Shown here: one piece after another, positions 55,513 through 64,000 of the stretch
How positions within the stretch are numbered: the first letter of the stretch is position 1
Layout: the number at the start of each line of letters is the position of its first letter
Assembly (NCBI RefSeq): GCF_016056295.1
Contig: NZ_JAECZB010000105.1
Location: 159,481-223,480, forward strand
Source: Atlanticothrix silvestris CENA357
GTDB taxonomy: Bacteria; Cyanobacteriota; Cyanobacteriia; Cyanobacteriales; Nostocaceae
DNA: 64,000 nt
Direction: 5' to 3'
Made by a program: the position numbers and the translations under genes
The notes under the pieces: generated by a model
What the model saw: only the letters and a program-made list of their open reading frames with translations
What the model was told of the DNA's origin: nothing
The model's database searches: none

Positions 55513-56234
55513 GGCTTATACCGTCGAGCTAAAGTTAGCCCTAAGCTTACATAAATCAATAACGCAGTAATAGTTGAAGATTCGGGAATTACTTTATTTA
55601 TTTGTGCCGCTGAGGTGATGTTGACTTTTAAGGTAAAAGCATCAATGCCATTGCCAAAAGCTCCTAAATCACCTCTTGTCAGTCCGACATCAAATTGTCC
55701 GGCCAACTGAGTTGACGTACTACCAACATTTAGTTGAGGTAGATAGCTGGTTTGAAATACTAAACTGCCATCATCAAACCAGCTTCCTTGGGCTGAGTTA
55801 TAAGTAACAGGAGTAGGGAAATCTATTCCATTATTGATGCCAGCAAAAAAGTTACTTAAATCGAATATCCATTGATTGACTGCTTGTCCTCTTAATGTAG
55901 TTCCTGGAAGAATGAACCCGGAATTAGACCCTGTAGTCAGAAAAAAGTTTAAGTCATAGCTACTTGAAACAACTTGTTGAAGTTGGGTACTTAATATGAG
56001 GTTGGGAAATAAAGAAAAATTAGAATTAACAGAGGTGGTTGTTTGACCAAAGATTAAACTTGAAGCTTCGTGACTAGCTACTGTGCCGGCTGGTGAAGTA
56101 ATCAGAAAAGCTGCGTCAAAATTATCTTCTAAAACTAAGTTTTGATTCTGCGCTTGAGCAACTTCATTAGTAAACAAATTCACGCTCAAAGACAAACAGG
56201 CAACTGCCAAAGTTATACGATTAAAGATAGGCAT
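55503..56234 (-). CDS. Exported protein with PEP-CTERM-like sorting tail
   Basis: 243 residues. A signal peptide lies at 1-28 (ITLAVACLSLSVNLFTNEVAQA). The body is a beta-rich Ser/Asn/Gly/Thr-rich domain (LVLEDNFDAAFLITSPAGTV). The tail is VIPESSTITALLIYVSLGLTLARRYK: a PEP-like motif (PES), a hydrophobic span and a basic end, the layout of PEP-CTERM proteins. Probably exported and sorted to the envelope. Function unknown. The second such protein in the window, with 7814. Confidence 0.78.
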   Translation of the reverse strand: MPIFNRITLAVACLSLSVNLFTNEVAQAQNQNLVLEDNFDAAFLITSPAGTVASHEASSLIFGQTTTSVNSNFSLFPNLILSTQLQQVVSSSYDLNFFLTTGSNSGFILPGTTLRGQAVNQWIFDLSNFFAGINNGIDFPTPVTYNSAQGSWFDDGSLVFQTSYLPQLNVGSTSTQLAGQFDVGLTRGDLGAFGNGIDAFTLKVNITSAAQINKVIPESSTITALLIYVSLGLTLARRYKPIQ

Positions 56235-56603
56235 AAGATTTTTTAGAACTAATTTAAATTAATTGAAGTAATTTCAAATAATAACTAACATTTTTATCTG
56301 AAATACTTGTGTCAGTCATTGCATAAGCTCAGGTTTACTTTACTGGTGTTTATTTAAAAAAATAAACAATTGAAGACTTTTGTTTAACGCTAGGTAAAGC
56401 AAAAGACGCACATCTAGTGTTCCTTAAGCAGGTGAGCGCTTGATAGTGTCAAATTAATAACTGAAAAGTTCATCGATATCTTACTGCTTTCTCAGATAGA
56501 CAGCAAGTTAGCTATTATACAATTAATATAAATTGATCACACATTTGAAGTAATCGCTGGTAAAAATTGTGTTTGACCACAACTTTACGCAAGAATACAA
56601 CCT
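56235..56603. other. Intergenic, no gene
   Basis: AT-rich, promoter region of the exported-protein gene (minus). Nothing else recognised. Confidence 0.45.
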
Positions 56604-56726
56604 TCACCTCTTCAAGAACTGAATTTCCTTCTTGTCGTCCGAGTCAGAATCATCCACTTTTATAACGTCAATGTCGTACCCATCTGTTACCAATCTCTGA
56701 AGCACAGATTTTTGATAGCGTCTCAT
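56604..56726 (-). CDS. Possible small protein (40 residues)
   Basis: A compact frame MRRYQKSVLQRLVTDGYDID... ending EIQFLKR with an ATG and a clean stop. The composition (charged, DDSDSDDKK run) is unlike the AT-driven frames around it. No ribosome-binding site is strong. Could be a genuine small protein or a remnant of a larger one; no family recognised. Confidence 0.35.
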   Translation of the reverse strand: MRRYQKSVLQRLVTDGYDIDVIKVDDSDSDDKKEIQFLKR

Positions 56727-56851
56727 AGGAAAATTGAGCGACTATTTGGGTGTTGACTTAGGGGTAAAGTTTGATGATCCTTTAACAGAGCGATCGCACG
56801 CAGGTGAAGATGAGTAGTTTTGCTTTAATACTCGTCATTGCATAAATAGAT

Positions 56852-56882
56852 AGGGCTTTTTGCTAAATCTGCAAAAAGCCCT
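56852..56882. repeat. Perfect 12-bp hairpin
   Basis: AGGGCTTTTTGC / GCAAAAAGCCCT with a 7-base loop, immediately before the LuxR fragment. Terminator-like in shape, but no neighbouring gene end is present. Confidence 0.7.
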
Positions 56883-56892
56883 TAAGACAAAT

Positions 56893-57217
56893 ATAATCTT
56901 GGGGTTTTTTAATAGAAGGCTTCTATCTTGTTAAAGAAATTCGTTCTACTTTTGCATCTGATCTTGACGAACCCAACTCAGAAAATATCTCAAAACCTTC
57001 CAACCCCCTAACCCAACGCGAACAAGAAATTTTGTCGCTATTAGCAGCCGGAAAAACTAATCAAGAAATTGCCGCACTATACATTACACCTGGAACTGTC
57101 AGGGTGCATGTTCATACGATTTTGCATAAATTGGGAGTAGGCGATCGCACTCAAGCTGTTGTTGTGGCTTTACAAAAAAGGTTAATTAAAACTGACTTGA
57201 CTGTAGAAGAGCAGTAA
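56893..57217 (+). pseudogene. NarL/LuxR-type response regulator, DNA-binding part only
   Basis: The C-terminal LuxR helix-turn-helix is intact: [57 protein letters not shown]. The preceding receiver domain is missing; the frame opens after a TAA at about 56890 with only ~40 codons ([13 protein letters not shown]) resembling the linker. No ATG is available before the HTH. It looks like a 5'-truncated regulator, and a hairpin sits at the break. Confidence 0.75.
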
Positions 57218-57275
57218 TTTCACAACTTTTTCTAAACTTGAAATTACTGAATTCACATTAATTCTTAATTTTTAA

Positions 57276-59045
57276 TTAACGAACATTCACTTCTGGCAGA
57301 TGATTTCCAGGGTGAGAGTTTTCAATTTGATATGTGGAAGAAACCATACTAAAAGCTACATTTTGTCCTTGAGTTTGTCGGCGCTGTTTTTGAGTATATT
57401 CGTTCAATTTGGCCTGAACTTGAGTATAAATGGGGGTATCTTTAGGAATTTTGTGGAGAAATGCCACAGCACCATTGAAATCACCCATCAATGCTTTTTT
57501 ATGGGCATTATGTAAAAAATAGGCTGCTCTAATTTGCCGCTTTTGATTATATTCAGCCAATTTTTTTTGAACTAAAGCACCAGCAGAACTTTCTTTGGGA
57601 ATTTGCCGCAGATACTTTAAAGCTGTAGAAAAATCTCTTACACTAGCTTTTTCGTAAGCTTTTGCTAATAAATCTTGCGTCTGTGCTTCGATATTAAATT
57701 GTGCCTGTTGAACTAATTTATCTATTTTAGATTGCCAATACAAAATATCAGGAACTTTAGGGGCAACACTTAGTACATCTGACCATCTACCATCATTTAA
57801 GGCTTGTTCAGCTATGAAATATTGTTCCGCAGCCTGTTGCCATTGCTGTTGCCATTCTTCAATTGTGGCTTGAACTTCTGGATAAACATTACTATGAGAA
57901 GGAATTGATTTAGCTAAAGCGATCGCTTCTTGCAAATCCCCTGCTTGATATTCTTCTGTTGCTTTATATAAAGTTTCGGTTTCGGAATAAGCGGGAGAAT
58001 TATTCACTAAAGAATATACTCCCAATCCCATTAATAAAGAATTGGCTGCTAGTCCTACTTTCATTCCTGTCAATAGCGGCGATGATTGCTCAGACGCAGC
58101 ACGCTGAGCAGAATTACGATTTTCAACTGCTACCTCTAAAGATTCATTATGCTGAGTTTCCTGTACCATTTGCTGGAGTACCCGCAGTACCTCACTCACA
58201 GACTGAAAACGCTCTTGGTAGTCATAACGAACCATTTGGCTAAGAACAGCTGCTAAATAATCATTAACTGGTGTGTCTTGAGAACGCCATAAAATCTCAT
58301 TAGTATGAGGATCACCTTTTAATTGCAGCGCTTCTAATCCTGTTAAAGCCTGGATGGCAATCATGCCCAAAGCATAAATATCACTATTAGGCTGTGTTTG
58401 ACCAATAAACTGCTCTGGCGGAATGTAACCCAGTGATGTCACAGGAATCCGATAGATCGGCAATTCCTCATCTATACCTAAATCAACTGACTGGATTGAA
58501 CCAAAATCAATTAAAACTAACTTGCCATCAACAGCACGTCTGATCAAGTTTTCTGGTTTGATATCACAATGGATCACACCTTGAGAGTGAACAAATTCTA
58601 AAATACTTAAAACGTCTTGTAGAAATTCCACAACTTCGTTTTCAGTCCAAAGACATCCCCATTGTTGATTAATGGGCAATTCTGCTGTTAACGAGTGTCC
58701 TTCTATAAACTCTTGAACTAAATAAAATCGTTCATGTTCTTCAAAGCAAGTGATAAATTCGGGAATTTGGTTATGGAGTCCCAGACGCTTGAGAGTTTCG
58801 GTTTCGGTAAGAAAGCGTAATCTTAAGGTGTCTAAGTAGCTAGGTTGGGAATTGCTCACCTTAAGCTGTTTAACGACACATTTGGGGTTATCTGGGTAAT
58901 CTATATCTACAGCAATGTATGTCTGTCCAAATACCCCTGCACCCAGGCTTTGGACTATTTGGTAGCGTGACTTTAGTACTTTACCGATCATGTGGTAGTT
59001 CATGAGCTGGTTACTTGGTAAATCCATATATAAGTTTTCTAACAT
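57276..59045 (-). CDS. Hanks-type serine/threonine protein kinase with helical-repeat C-terminus
   Basis: 589 residues. Kinase domain at ~25-300: glycine loop LGAGVFGQTYIAVD, ATP Lys in CVVKQLK, catalytic loop HCDIKPENLIRR (HCD replaces HRD), DFGSIQ, and a substrate loop GYIPPEQFIG. A membrane span is possible at about 335-350 (VGLAANSLLMGLGVYSLV). The rest holds repeated helical units of the type ALKYLRQIPKESSAGALVQKKL, related to TPR-like arrays. A signalling kinase with unknown target. Confidence 0.93.
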   Translation of the reverse strand: MLENLYMDLPSNQLMNYHMIGKVLKSRYQIVQSLGAGVFGQTYIAVDIDYPDNPKCVVKQLKVSNSQPSYLDTLRLRFLTETETLKRLGLHNQIPEFITCFEEHERFYLVQEFIEGHSLTAELPINQQWGCLWTENEVVEFLQDVLSILEFVHSQGVIHCDIKPENLIRRAVDGKLVLIDFGSIQSVDLGIDEELPIYRIPVTSLGYIPPEQFIGQTQPNSDIYALGMIAIQALTGLEALQLKGDPHTNEILWRSQDTPVNDYLAAVLSQMVRYDYQERFQSVSEVLRVLQQMVQETQHNESLEVAVENRNSAQRAASEQSSPLLTGMKVGLAANSLLMGLGVYSLVNNSPAYSETETLYKATEEYQAGDLQEAIALAKSIPSHSNVYPEVQATIEEWQQQWQQAAEQYFIAEQALNDGRWSDVLSVAPKVPDILYWQSKIDKLVQQAQFNIEAQTQDLLAKAYEKASVRDFSTALKYLRQIPKESSAGALVQKKLAEYNQKRQIRAAYFLHNAHKKALMGDFNGAVAFLHKIPKDTPIYTQVQAKLNEYTQKQRRQTQGQNVAFSMVSSTYQIENSHPGNHLPEVNVR

Positions 59046-59455
59046 GGCTGATTAATTCCGGAAGTCCTGAAAAATAAATGATTAGCGCGTTGATTGCTAA
59101 AATATAATTTGTTTTCTTAGTATTTTTACTTAAAAAAATAAACATTTTTAATACTCTATTTGTACAGAAGTATATTTATTTTTAAGTATGAAACATCACT
59201 ATTAAAATCGAATTGTAGCGGTGTTTTTCCTCTACATAATGTGTGAGCTTATTTGAGATAGCACAATAAGTATTTTTACTTAAAATATCGTTTGCCTTTT
59301 TATGCAGCTAACTGAAAATTCAGTAATTAAACTTAAACTAACATTTATCCATGTACACAGTACTTATCTCATACTGACGACAACATAAGAACGGGGTTCC
59401 CTTTATAAGGGGAAAATTATAGCAGTATAAGGATTTATACTTAGTCAAAGAATAG
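59046..59455. other. Intergenic, AT-rich, no gene
   Basis: Promoter region of the kinase gene on the minus side. No feature recognised. Confidence 0.45.
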
Positions 59456-59674
59456 TTCGTCAGATTGACACGTAAATATCAAGTTCCCATCACACAAGTA
59501 GTAGTTTTCTTGCAAGAGACAAGCGACGAAATTGCTTTTAATGAAGAATATGTAAGCGAAGTCATAACCCACCGTTATCGAGTTATGCGAATATGGGAGC
59601 AAGATTCAACGCTATTTCTTGGTAATCTGACTTTATTGCCTTTAGCGCCGTTAACGCGAACAGATTCAGCTTAA
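59456..59674 (+). pseudogene. Rpn/DUF4351-type nuclease fragment
   Basis: The frame reads VRLTRKYQVPITQVVVFLQE, TSDEIAFNEEYVSEVITHRY, FLGNLTLLPLAPLTRTDSA with no ATG and a TAG just upstream. It matches the middle of Rpn-type recombination-promoting nuclease proteins of cyanobacteria (DUF4351). Both the N-terminal catalytic region and the C-terminal tail are missing. A remnant. Confidence 0.75.
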
Positions 59675-59707
59675 ATTCTGTGAGCGATCGCTAATCATTA
59701 ATCAGTT

Positions 59708-60466
59708 TCACTCTTCAAAAATTTCCACAGCTTGAAAAACTTGGTTAGCTGTGATTTTCAACTCAGGAAAAGTTGGGGATATAATGTAATCGTTATCTCA
59801 AAATTGACTAACCTGATACTCTCCATCTACTAATTGATAGATTGAGAAGGTAGGAAGTCTGGGAGAGAGCATCCTGTTTTGGCAGATTGCCCTCAGACTA
59901 GAAGTCTGGGGCTACACAAACGAAGTCTGCCTTCGCGGACTCATCTGAAACCCGCGCAGGCGGTGAGTCCAGTGCTGCGGGAGGGTTTCCCTCCGCAGGC
60001 AACTGGCGAACCCGAAGGGGTTTTGTTTGTATAGCCAAGCCAGTGCGTTGGGCGGCTATGCCGACTTGAAGCAACTGGCGCGCGATTTCCAGCCCGGTGT
60101 TTCTTCCAAAAGTGGATGCTCCCGTTTGGGATTACCGATAAACTTTCTAGCACCTAATGCTGCATAATCGACAATCCAATATTCTGCAATGCCCATTTCC
60201 TCATAGTCAGCCAGCTTTTTATAGTAATCATCGCGCCAATTTTGGCTAACAATTTCAATTACTAAAGGAATGGAAGTACCCTAAGTTATAGTTGAGAATT
60301 TCGTCCACAGTGGTTCTAAAACTAAACTGGGACGGTTCAATATTAAAACATCCAAGAAATAGCCAGACTCACCTTCAGGAGGTTTTACTATTGCTTGATT
60401 GGGTATAAAGTAGGGAAGATTTAATCGACTGTATTCAACGACTAAGTAAGTCGGTGAGAATAAATC
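59708..60466 (-). pseudogene. Uma2-family nuclease, disrupted
   Basis: Reading from 60466: LVVEYSRLNLPYFIPNQAIV, KPPEGESGYFLDVLILNRPS, then an in-frame TAG (60281-60283), GTSIPLVIEIVSQNWRDDYY, MGIAEYWIVDYAALGARKFI, then about 240 bases of repeat, then PTFSIYQLVDGEYQ-like sequence with an in-frame TGA (59798-59800) and the true stop at 59708. The N-terminal ~90 residues are gone, replaced by the MITE at 60467. A fully decayed Uma2/DUF820 gene. Confidence 0.85.
59857..60100. repeat. Repeat cluster inserted in the Uma2 remnant
   Basis: Includes AGACTAGAAGTCTGGGGCTAC-type and AGTCTGCCTTCGCGGACT hairpins, a CCCTCCGCAGGCAACTGGCG element related to that inside the DUF429 gene at 17623-17738, and GAACCCGAAGGGGTTTTG. 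Confidence 0.75.
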
Positions 60467-60612
60467 AACGTGAGTTCGACAAGTCTTATTTGACCTCTCC
60501 CCCAACCCCTCTCCGACACAGAGAGGGGAGCAAAAAGCTCAATTTTTCGTTGCTCCTCCCTTTCAGTTGCGGAGAGGGAGGGAGCGAGTGAGAGGTTCAT
60601 CGAACTCACGTT
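60467..60612. mobile_element. MITE-like element, 146 bp
   Basis: Perfect 13-bp terminal inverted repeats: AACGTGAGTTCGA at 60467-60479 and its complement at 60600-60612. The interior is a CCTCTCCCCCAACCCCTCTCC / GGAGAGGGAGGGAGC foldback. No coding capacity. Confidence 0.8.
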
Positions 60613-60654
60613 AAATCAAACTATGTTAACTAATATAAAGTTAGCTAAATTTAT

Positions 60655-60711
60655 TTCGTAGTAAGGGCTTTAGCCCTTTTCTTAGGACTAAAGTCCTTAT
60701 AAGACTTAAAT
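60655..60711. repeat. Small dispersed palindromic repeat
   Basis: GTAGTAAGGGCTTTAGCCCT and AGGACTAAAGTCCTTATAAG hairpins side by side, of the type often found between cyanobacterial genes. Confidence 0.65.
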
Positions 60712-60799
60712 TACAGAAAAATTTGATTTAGTAATCACTATGCCATAGTTGTATTTTGGTTGGGTTTCACTGGCGCTCAAATCAACCTACTTTTCATGA

Positions 60800-62362
60800 T
60801 TATCTATCGGATTCTCCTTGTTCTTCTACTTCCTCGATCGCCTCGGATCGATCTGTTAAAGGCTTAACTACTTTGGCGATCGCTTCTTGCACAAAAGCCT
60901 TAATAAATTCATCTCGGCGATTCATTTGGAACTGTCGCTGTACTACCTCTGTCATCCCACCATCGCCCCAATCTTGGTCGTGACGAAAATACTCAATAAA
61001 ACTTTTACCAGCAATCCGGGTCAAATAAGCTGCGGTTACGCCTTGAATTGCCCTACCAACGATAAAAGTTGCCGGATTCGTTTGTAAAGCAGTAGATAGT
61101 AATCCAATTGCTCCCTTGACAATTCCTAAACTGGCGAGCGTTTTCGCTAAAGAAAGGGCTAACTCTCGTCCCCTTTCCATATTCAGTTCGCAGCCGTAGA
61201 CTCTACCAATTTCCACAACCATTTGAGCATTGACAGCAGCAGTTGCTAACAAATCGACAAATGGTAGAGGCGTGACTGAAACTACACCAGCACCAATCCA
61301 CTGAAACCTTTCTACAATTTTGTCAGCTTGACGGCGGCGCTGGCTATCAATGAGTTTGCGTGCTTCTTCTCCCAGTCGCAGAGATTGCAGGAGAATGTTA
61401 TCTGCTACTAAATCTTCACCTTCAGCCCTTAAAATAGCTGCCATTCGCCGCAGCAGAGGGACAATATCTGGTTCTGGCTGGAAGGTTTCGCCAGTTTCTA
61501 GTTGTGCAGATTGGGGATTAGCCGCGATCGCCACTACATCACTTGCAGCAATAAATCCCCGCACTCGTTGGCGCAAGCGTGCGAGAATGACTTCTTTATC
61601 TTCATCGGTGTATAAGTCAGTTTTGTTGAGAATTAAAAGCGATCGCTTGCCAATTTCTGCTAATCCTCGCAGTGGTTCATATTCTGAACGCCTCAAGTCA
61701 TTATCTACCACAAACAACAGCAAATCTGCCGCCGTCGCCAGTTCTCTGGCCATTTGTTCCCGTTCTGTTCCTGCTACCCCTGCTTCTAAAATTCCTGGCG
61801 TATCTGTAATCAAAATCTTGCGTTCTAAGCCCTTCAACCGCAAACAATAGGTTTCTCCTACTTGAGTTGTTCCCATTGGGGCATTAACTTGACCCACCAT
61901 GCGTCCCATAACTGCATTCACCAGGGAAGTTTTGCCAGCACTTCCTGTGCCAAATACCACTACTTGAATTTCGCCCCGTGCTAAATTAACTTCAATCTCC
62001 CGCGATTTACTTAATAAAGCTTGGCGTGCTACTTCATCTTGAATTTGTGATACCTGTTGGCGCACAGCTTGTAGCGTCGTAGAAGCCGCATCAGATTTGG
62101 CAGCAGGGATTTGTGCTGGAGTCACACGATTACGTTGGCGGCGCGATCGCTTTTCCCCAGATTGAATTACCAGTACATAATAAACAAAAGCTGCAACCAA
62201 AGCCCCTATGAGTACAATCAACAGCAGCAACAGCAAATTACCCAGCAGCGGCGAATAAGACAATTGCCAATAGAGGCGTGAAAGAGAATCAATCAGCCAC
62301 AGGGCTAGCCCCAAAATGACGATTAGACCAACAATCAGCGTGACTATGCGCGACAGAGGCAT
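60800..62362 (-). CDS. DUF697-type membrane-associated GTPase
   Basis: About 520 residues. Two N-terminal hydrophobic spans (IVTLIVGLIVILGLALWLI and LLGNLLLLLLIVLIGALVAAF) precede an Era/HSR1-like GTPase with P-loop GTGSAGKTS, G3 DTPGILEAG and G4 NKTDLY. A C-terminal DUF697 domain follows (GAGVVSVTPLPFVDLLATAAV, KGAIGLLSTALQTNPATFIV). ATG 62362 is preferred over TTG three codons upstream. A role in membrane organisation is probable but not established. Confidence 0.9.
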   Translation of the reverse strand: MPLSRIVTLIVGLIVILGLALWLIDSLSRLYWQLSYSPLLGNLLLLLLIVLIGALVAAFVYYVLVIQSGEKRSRRQRNRVTPAQIPAAKSDAASTTLQAVRQQVSQIQDEVARQALLSKSREIEVNLARGEIQVVVFGTGSAGKTSLVNAVMGRMVGQVNAPMGTTQVGETYCLRLKGLERKILITDTPGILEAGVAGTEREQMARELATAADLLLFVVDNDLRRSEYEPLRGLAEIGKRSLLILNKTDLYTDEDKEVILARLRQRVRGFIAASDVVAIAANPQSAQLETGETFQPEPDIVPLLRRMAAILRAEGEDLVADNILLQSLRLGEEARKLIDSQRRRQADKIVERFQWIGAGVVSVTPLPFVDLLATAAVNAQMVVEIGRVYGCELNMERGRELALSLAKTLASLGIVKGAIGLLSTALQTNPATFIVGRAIQGVTAAYLTRIAGKSFIEYFRHDQDWGDGGMTEVVQRQFQMNRRDEFIKAFVQEAIAKVVKPLTDRSEAIEEVEEQGESDR

Positions 62363-62604
62363 GGGTGGCAAAATTTAGTGGTTATTAAGGACGCAGATGC
62401 TTCTAATATTAATAGTTTCAGTCTTTTTTAACAGAGTAGTAAGAATCAAGTTGTAGATCTTTTGGAAGTTGTGGCGAATGAAATTTGCTGCAATAAAGAA
62501 AGTACACCCTAAGACGGGCTTGGTTGATGTTGCCTGATACTTACAGTCTGAGCAGCTTTCAGGTTGGTCTTAGGAAAGAAAAAATACAAAAACACAAGAA
62601 ACTT

Positions 62605-63129
62605 ATGGGACTTTTCGATCAAATTCTTGGTGCTGTCGCCAATCCTAATCAACAAGGCAGCTTAGGTCAAATCGGTGGTATTATCAACGCTGTCGATCAG
62701 TTAAGTAATCGGACTGGGGCAGATTCTTCAACAATACAATCTATGTTGGGTGTTGTGGGTAATTATGTGCGCTCTTCTTTACAACAGAAACAAGCTACAG
62801 GTGGTAACGAACAAGCTCAAGCTTTAGTAAATCAATACAGCGGCACTTCTGCCAATCCTCAAGCTGTTAACTCTTTATTTTCTCCGGCAATGCAACAACA
62901 GGTAGCTGAGGTTGCTGCCCAACGCACCGGATTAGATGCTGGTACAATCCAACAATTGCTGCCTCTAGCAGTACCTTTGGTATTGAATTTCTTGCAATCT
63001 GGCGCGAATGCTCAAAATCCTCAAGGTGGCGGAAATTCTGTACTGAATTCTTTCCTTGATGCAGATGGGGATGGAGATGTCGATATTTCGGATGCTATCC
63101 AGATGGCTAGTAGGTATATCAAACGGTAA
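62605..63129 (+). CDS. DUF937-like protein with calcium-binding-like tail
   Basis: About 174 residues from ATG 62605 (MGLFDQILGAVANPNQQG). The GLFDQILGA start and repeated helical Gln/Gly-rich region (SSTIQSMLGVVGNYVRSSLQ, LDAGTIQQLLPLAVPLVLNFL) fit DUF937/YidB-like proteins. The end DADGDGDVDISDAIQMASRYI resembles an EF-hand or dockerin-like loop. The longer frame from 62524 adds a lysine-rich, unlikely N-terminus. Confidence 0.75.
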   Translation: MGLFDQILGAVANPNQQGSLGQIGGIINAVDQLSNRTGADSSTIQSMLGVVGNYVRSSLQQKQATGGNEQAQALVNQYSGTSANPQAVNSLFSPAMQQQVAEVAAQRTGLDAGTIQQLLPLAVPLVLNFLQSGANAQNPQGGGNSVLNSFLDADGDGDVDISDAIQMASRYIKR

Positions 63130-63342
63130 TCAACTGAATCTACTTAGTAGATCGAAAAGTCAGTAGATAAACTATTATCTGCTGGCTAGTATTTTCCAGA
63201 TAAAGAACTTGAGCAGTATTTAGCTGACGCGATCGCTTATAGATTTCAGGGTAAATAGCGACAAAACAGATGATTTTGTTATTGTGTAATCGCGCTACAG
63301 TCTGATAAATGGTCGAGTGAAGCGATCGCAGTTTGTTCAAAA

Positions 63343-63576
63343 ATGATGCGAGGAGTGATCATCAGACAAACGCAAAAGCTAGGACAGATTATCATCCTGA
63401 ATGGTACCCCGCGATCAGGGAAGTCGAGCATTGTCGCAGTCATCCAGGAGACGTTTGATGGTCTATGGATGAACTTGGGTGTCGATAGGTTTATGCAAAT
63501 GACTCCCACACGATACCTGCCTGGGATTGGTCTGCGACCAGGGGGAGAACGCCAGGATATTGAACCTCTCGTACCT
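63343..63576 (+). pseudogene. Chloramphenicol phosphotransferase-like gene, 3'-truncated
   Basis: First 78 codons of a CPT-like ATPase: GQIIILNGTPRSGKSS (P-loop), GLWMNLGVDRFMQMTP, IGLRPGGERQDIEPLVP. Family members are about 180-200 residues; here homology stops at about 63576 and the remaining frame is presumably insertion-element sequence. The transposase gene on the minus strand begins at once. The 5' side, ATG at 63343 or GTG in the same frame, appears intact. Confidence 0.8.
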
Positions 63577-63594
63577 GAAGGGGTGACAAAGAAG

Positions 63595-64000
63595 CTACAA
63601 AGCAGACTGGATAAGAGACATAGCACGTAGACCCTTGCGAAAATAGGGTAGTTTACTGGGCTTTAAACGCATTAAATCATGAGCTAAATCAGCCCAAAAC
63701 TCCATTGCACCCACCCATAATTGGCCATACAAACCAACCCAAAATGCGCTATGTCGGCGATGTAGTCGGTTTAATTCCTTCAGACGACCAATATATTTTT
63801 GTAATCCCATTTGACGAGAGTTACGACCTGCTAAAACAGCACAAGTATAGGCGATAGCAATTAATAAAATCAGTGCCATCAATCGTTGACCATCAGCAGA
63901 AGTAGATTCAAGATTATAGCCACCAGTCTTGCAATCACGGAACATGGCCTCAATGCCACTGCGCAACTTAAATGCTTTAATGGCATCGGCAAGACTATCT
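63595..64000 (-). CDS. IS4-family-like transposase, 5' part beyond window
   Basis: The C-terminal part of a DDE transposase; coding runs to the window edge. The Y(2)R(3)E(6)K-type signature is visible as FKLRSGIEAMFRDCK (Phe for Tyr), followed by GYNLESTSADGQRLM and ALILLIAIAYTCAVLAG. It is inserted into, or next to, the CPT-like gene, with its 3' end towards the broken gene. Left IS boundary near 63577; inverted repeat not identified because the other end is outside the window. Confidence 0.85.
   Translation of the reverse strand, partial: DSLADAIKAFKLRSGIEAMFRDCKTGGYNLESTSADGQRLMALILLIAIAYTCAVLAGRNSRQMGLQKYIGRLKELNRLHRRHSAFWVGLYGQLWVGAMEFWADLAHDLMRLKPSKLPYFRKGLRAMSLIQSAL

Noticed and set aside
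59941..60153. 70-codon frame in the repeat cluster
   Set aside because: It is translation of the dispersed repeat, not a gene.

Overview
The window looks like chromosome of a filamentous, probably heterocyst-forming cyanobacterium of the Nostoc/Anabaena type. The evidence is: many GCGATCGC (HIP1) octamers; heptameric short tandem repeats and dispersed palindromes between genes; photosystem II genes psbA (D1) and psbI; menB; a VIPP1/PspA pair; an LptD-like DUF3769 protein; and a 6S RNA-like locus beside purK. No rRNA, tRNA or CRISPR array was recognised.

Left edge (1-4.2 kb): a diversity-generating retroelement (DGR) read on the minus strand. The order is a small EACC1-like gene, a caspase-FGE fusion carrying the variable repeat (VR), an avd-like gene, a DGR-type reverse transcriptase, and the template repeat (TR), which runs off the window start. 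Over the visible 93 bases all 15 TR/VR substitutions fall on template adenines (15 of 26 adenines changed, 0 of 67 other bases). The VR also carries an extra CG dinucleotide that shifts the C-terminus of the variable protein out of frame. This is the most interesting part of the window.

4.3-24 kb: mostly housekeeping genes: uvrC, a receiver-only response regulator, an aminotransferase, a thioredoxin, two adjacent PspA/IM30 paralogues, a SPOR-like membrane protein, an HNH nuclease, a DUF721/DciA-like protein, menB, a DUF429 protein carrying an in-frame dispersed-repeat insertion, glgP, a histidine-kinase remnant behind a MITE, and the LptD-like protein. 24-38 kb: psbI, a hexapeptide acyltransferase, a divergent psbA, rpiA, a lipoprotein-type superoxide dismutase, a 2-oxoglutarate oxygenase, a TspO-like protein, a TetR locus with two operator-like sites, and mnmA.

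38-52 kb: the NAD(P)HX repair enzyme, a toxin/antitoxin-like pair whose PIN toxin has a nonsense codon, phoD with a Pho-box-like array, a pentapeptide protein overlapping purK, 6S RNA, a pair of M16 peptidases (one active, one lacking the zinc motif), a peptidoglycan-binding protein, a CbiG C-terminal protein and a structured-RNA candidate. 52-64 kb is rich in remnants: pieces of fasciclin, LuxR, Rpn/DUF4351 and Uma2 genes, small mobile repeats, and a chloramphenicol-phosphotransferase-like gene cut off near an IS4-like transposase that leaves the window. Intact genes there are a B12-binding radical SAM protein, a Ser/Thr kinase, a DUF697-type GTPase and a DUF937-like protein.
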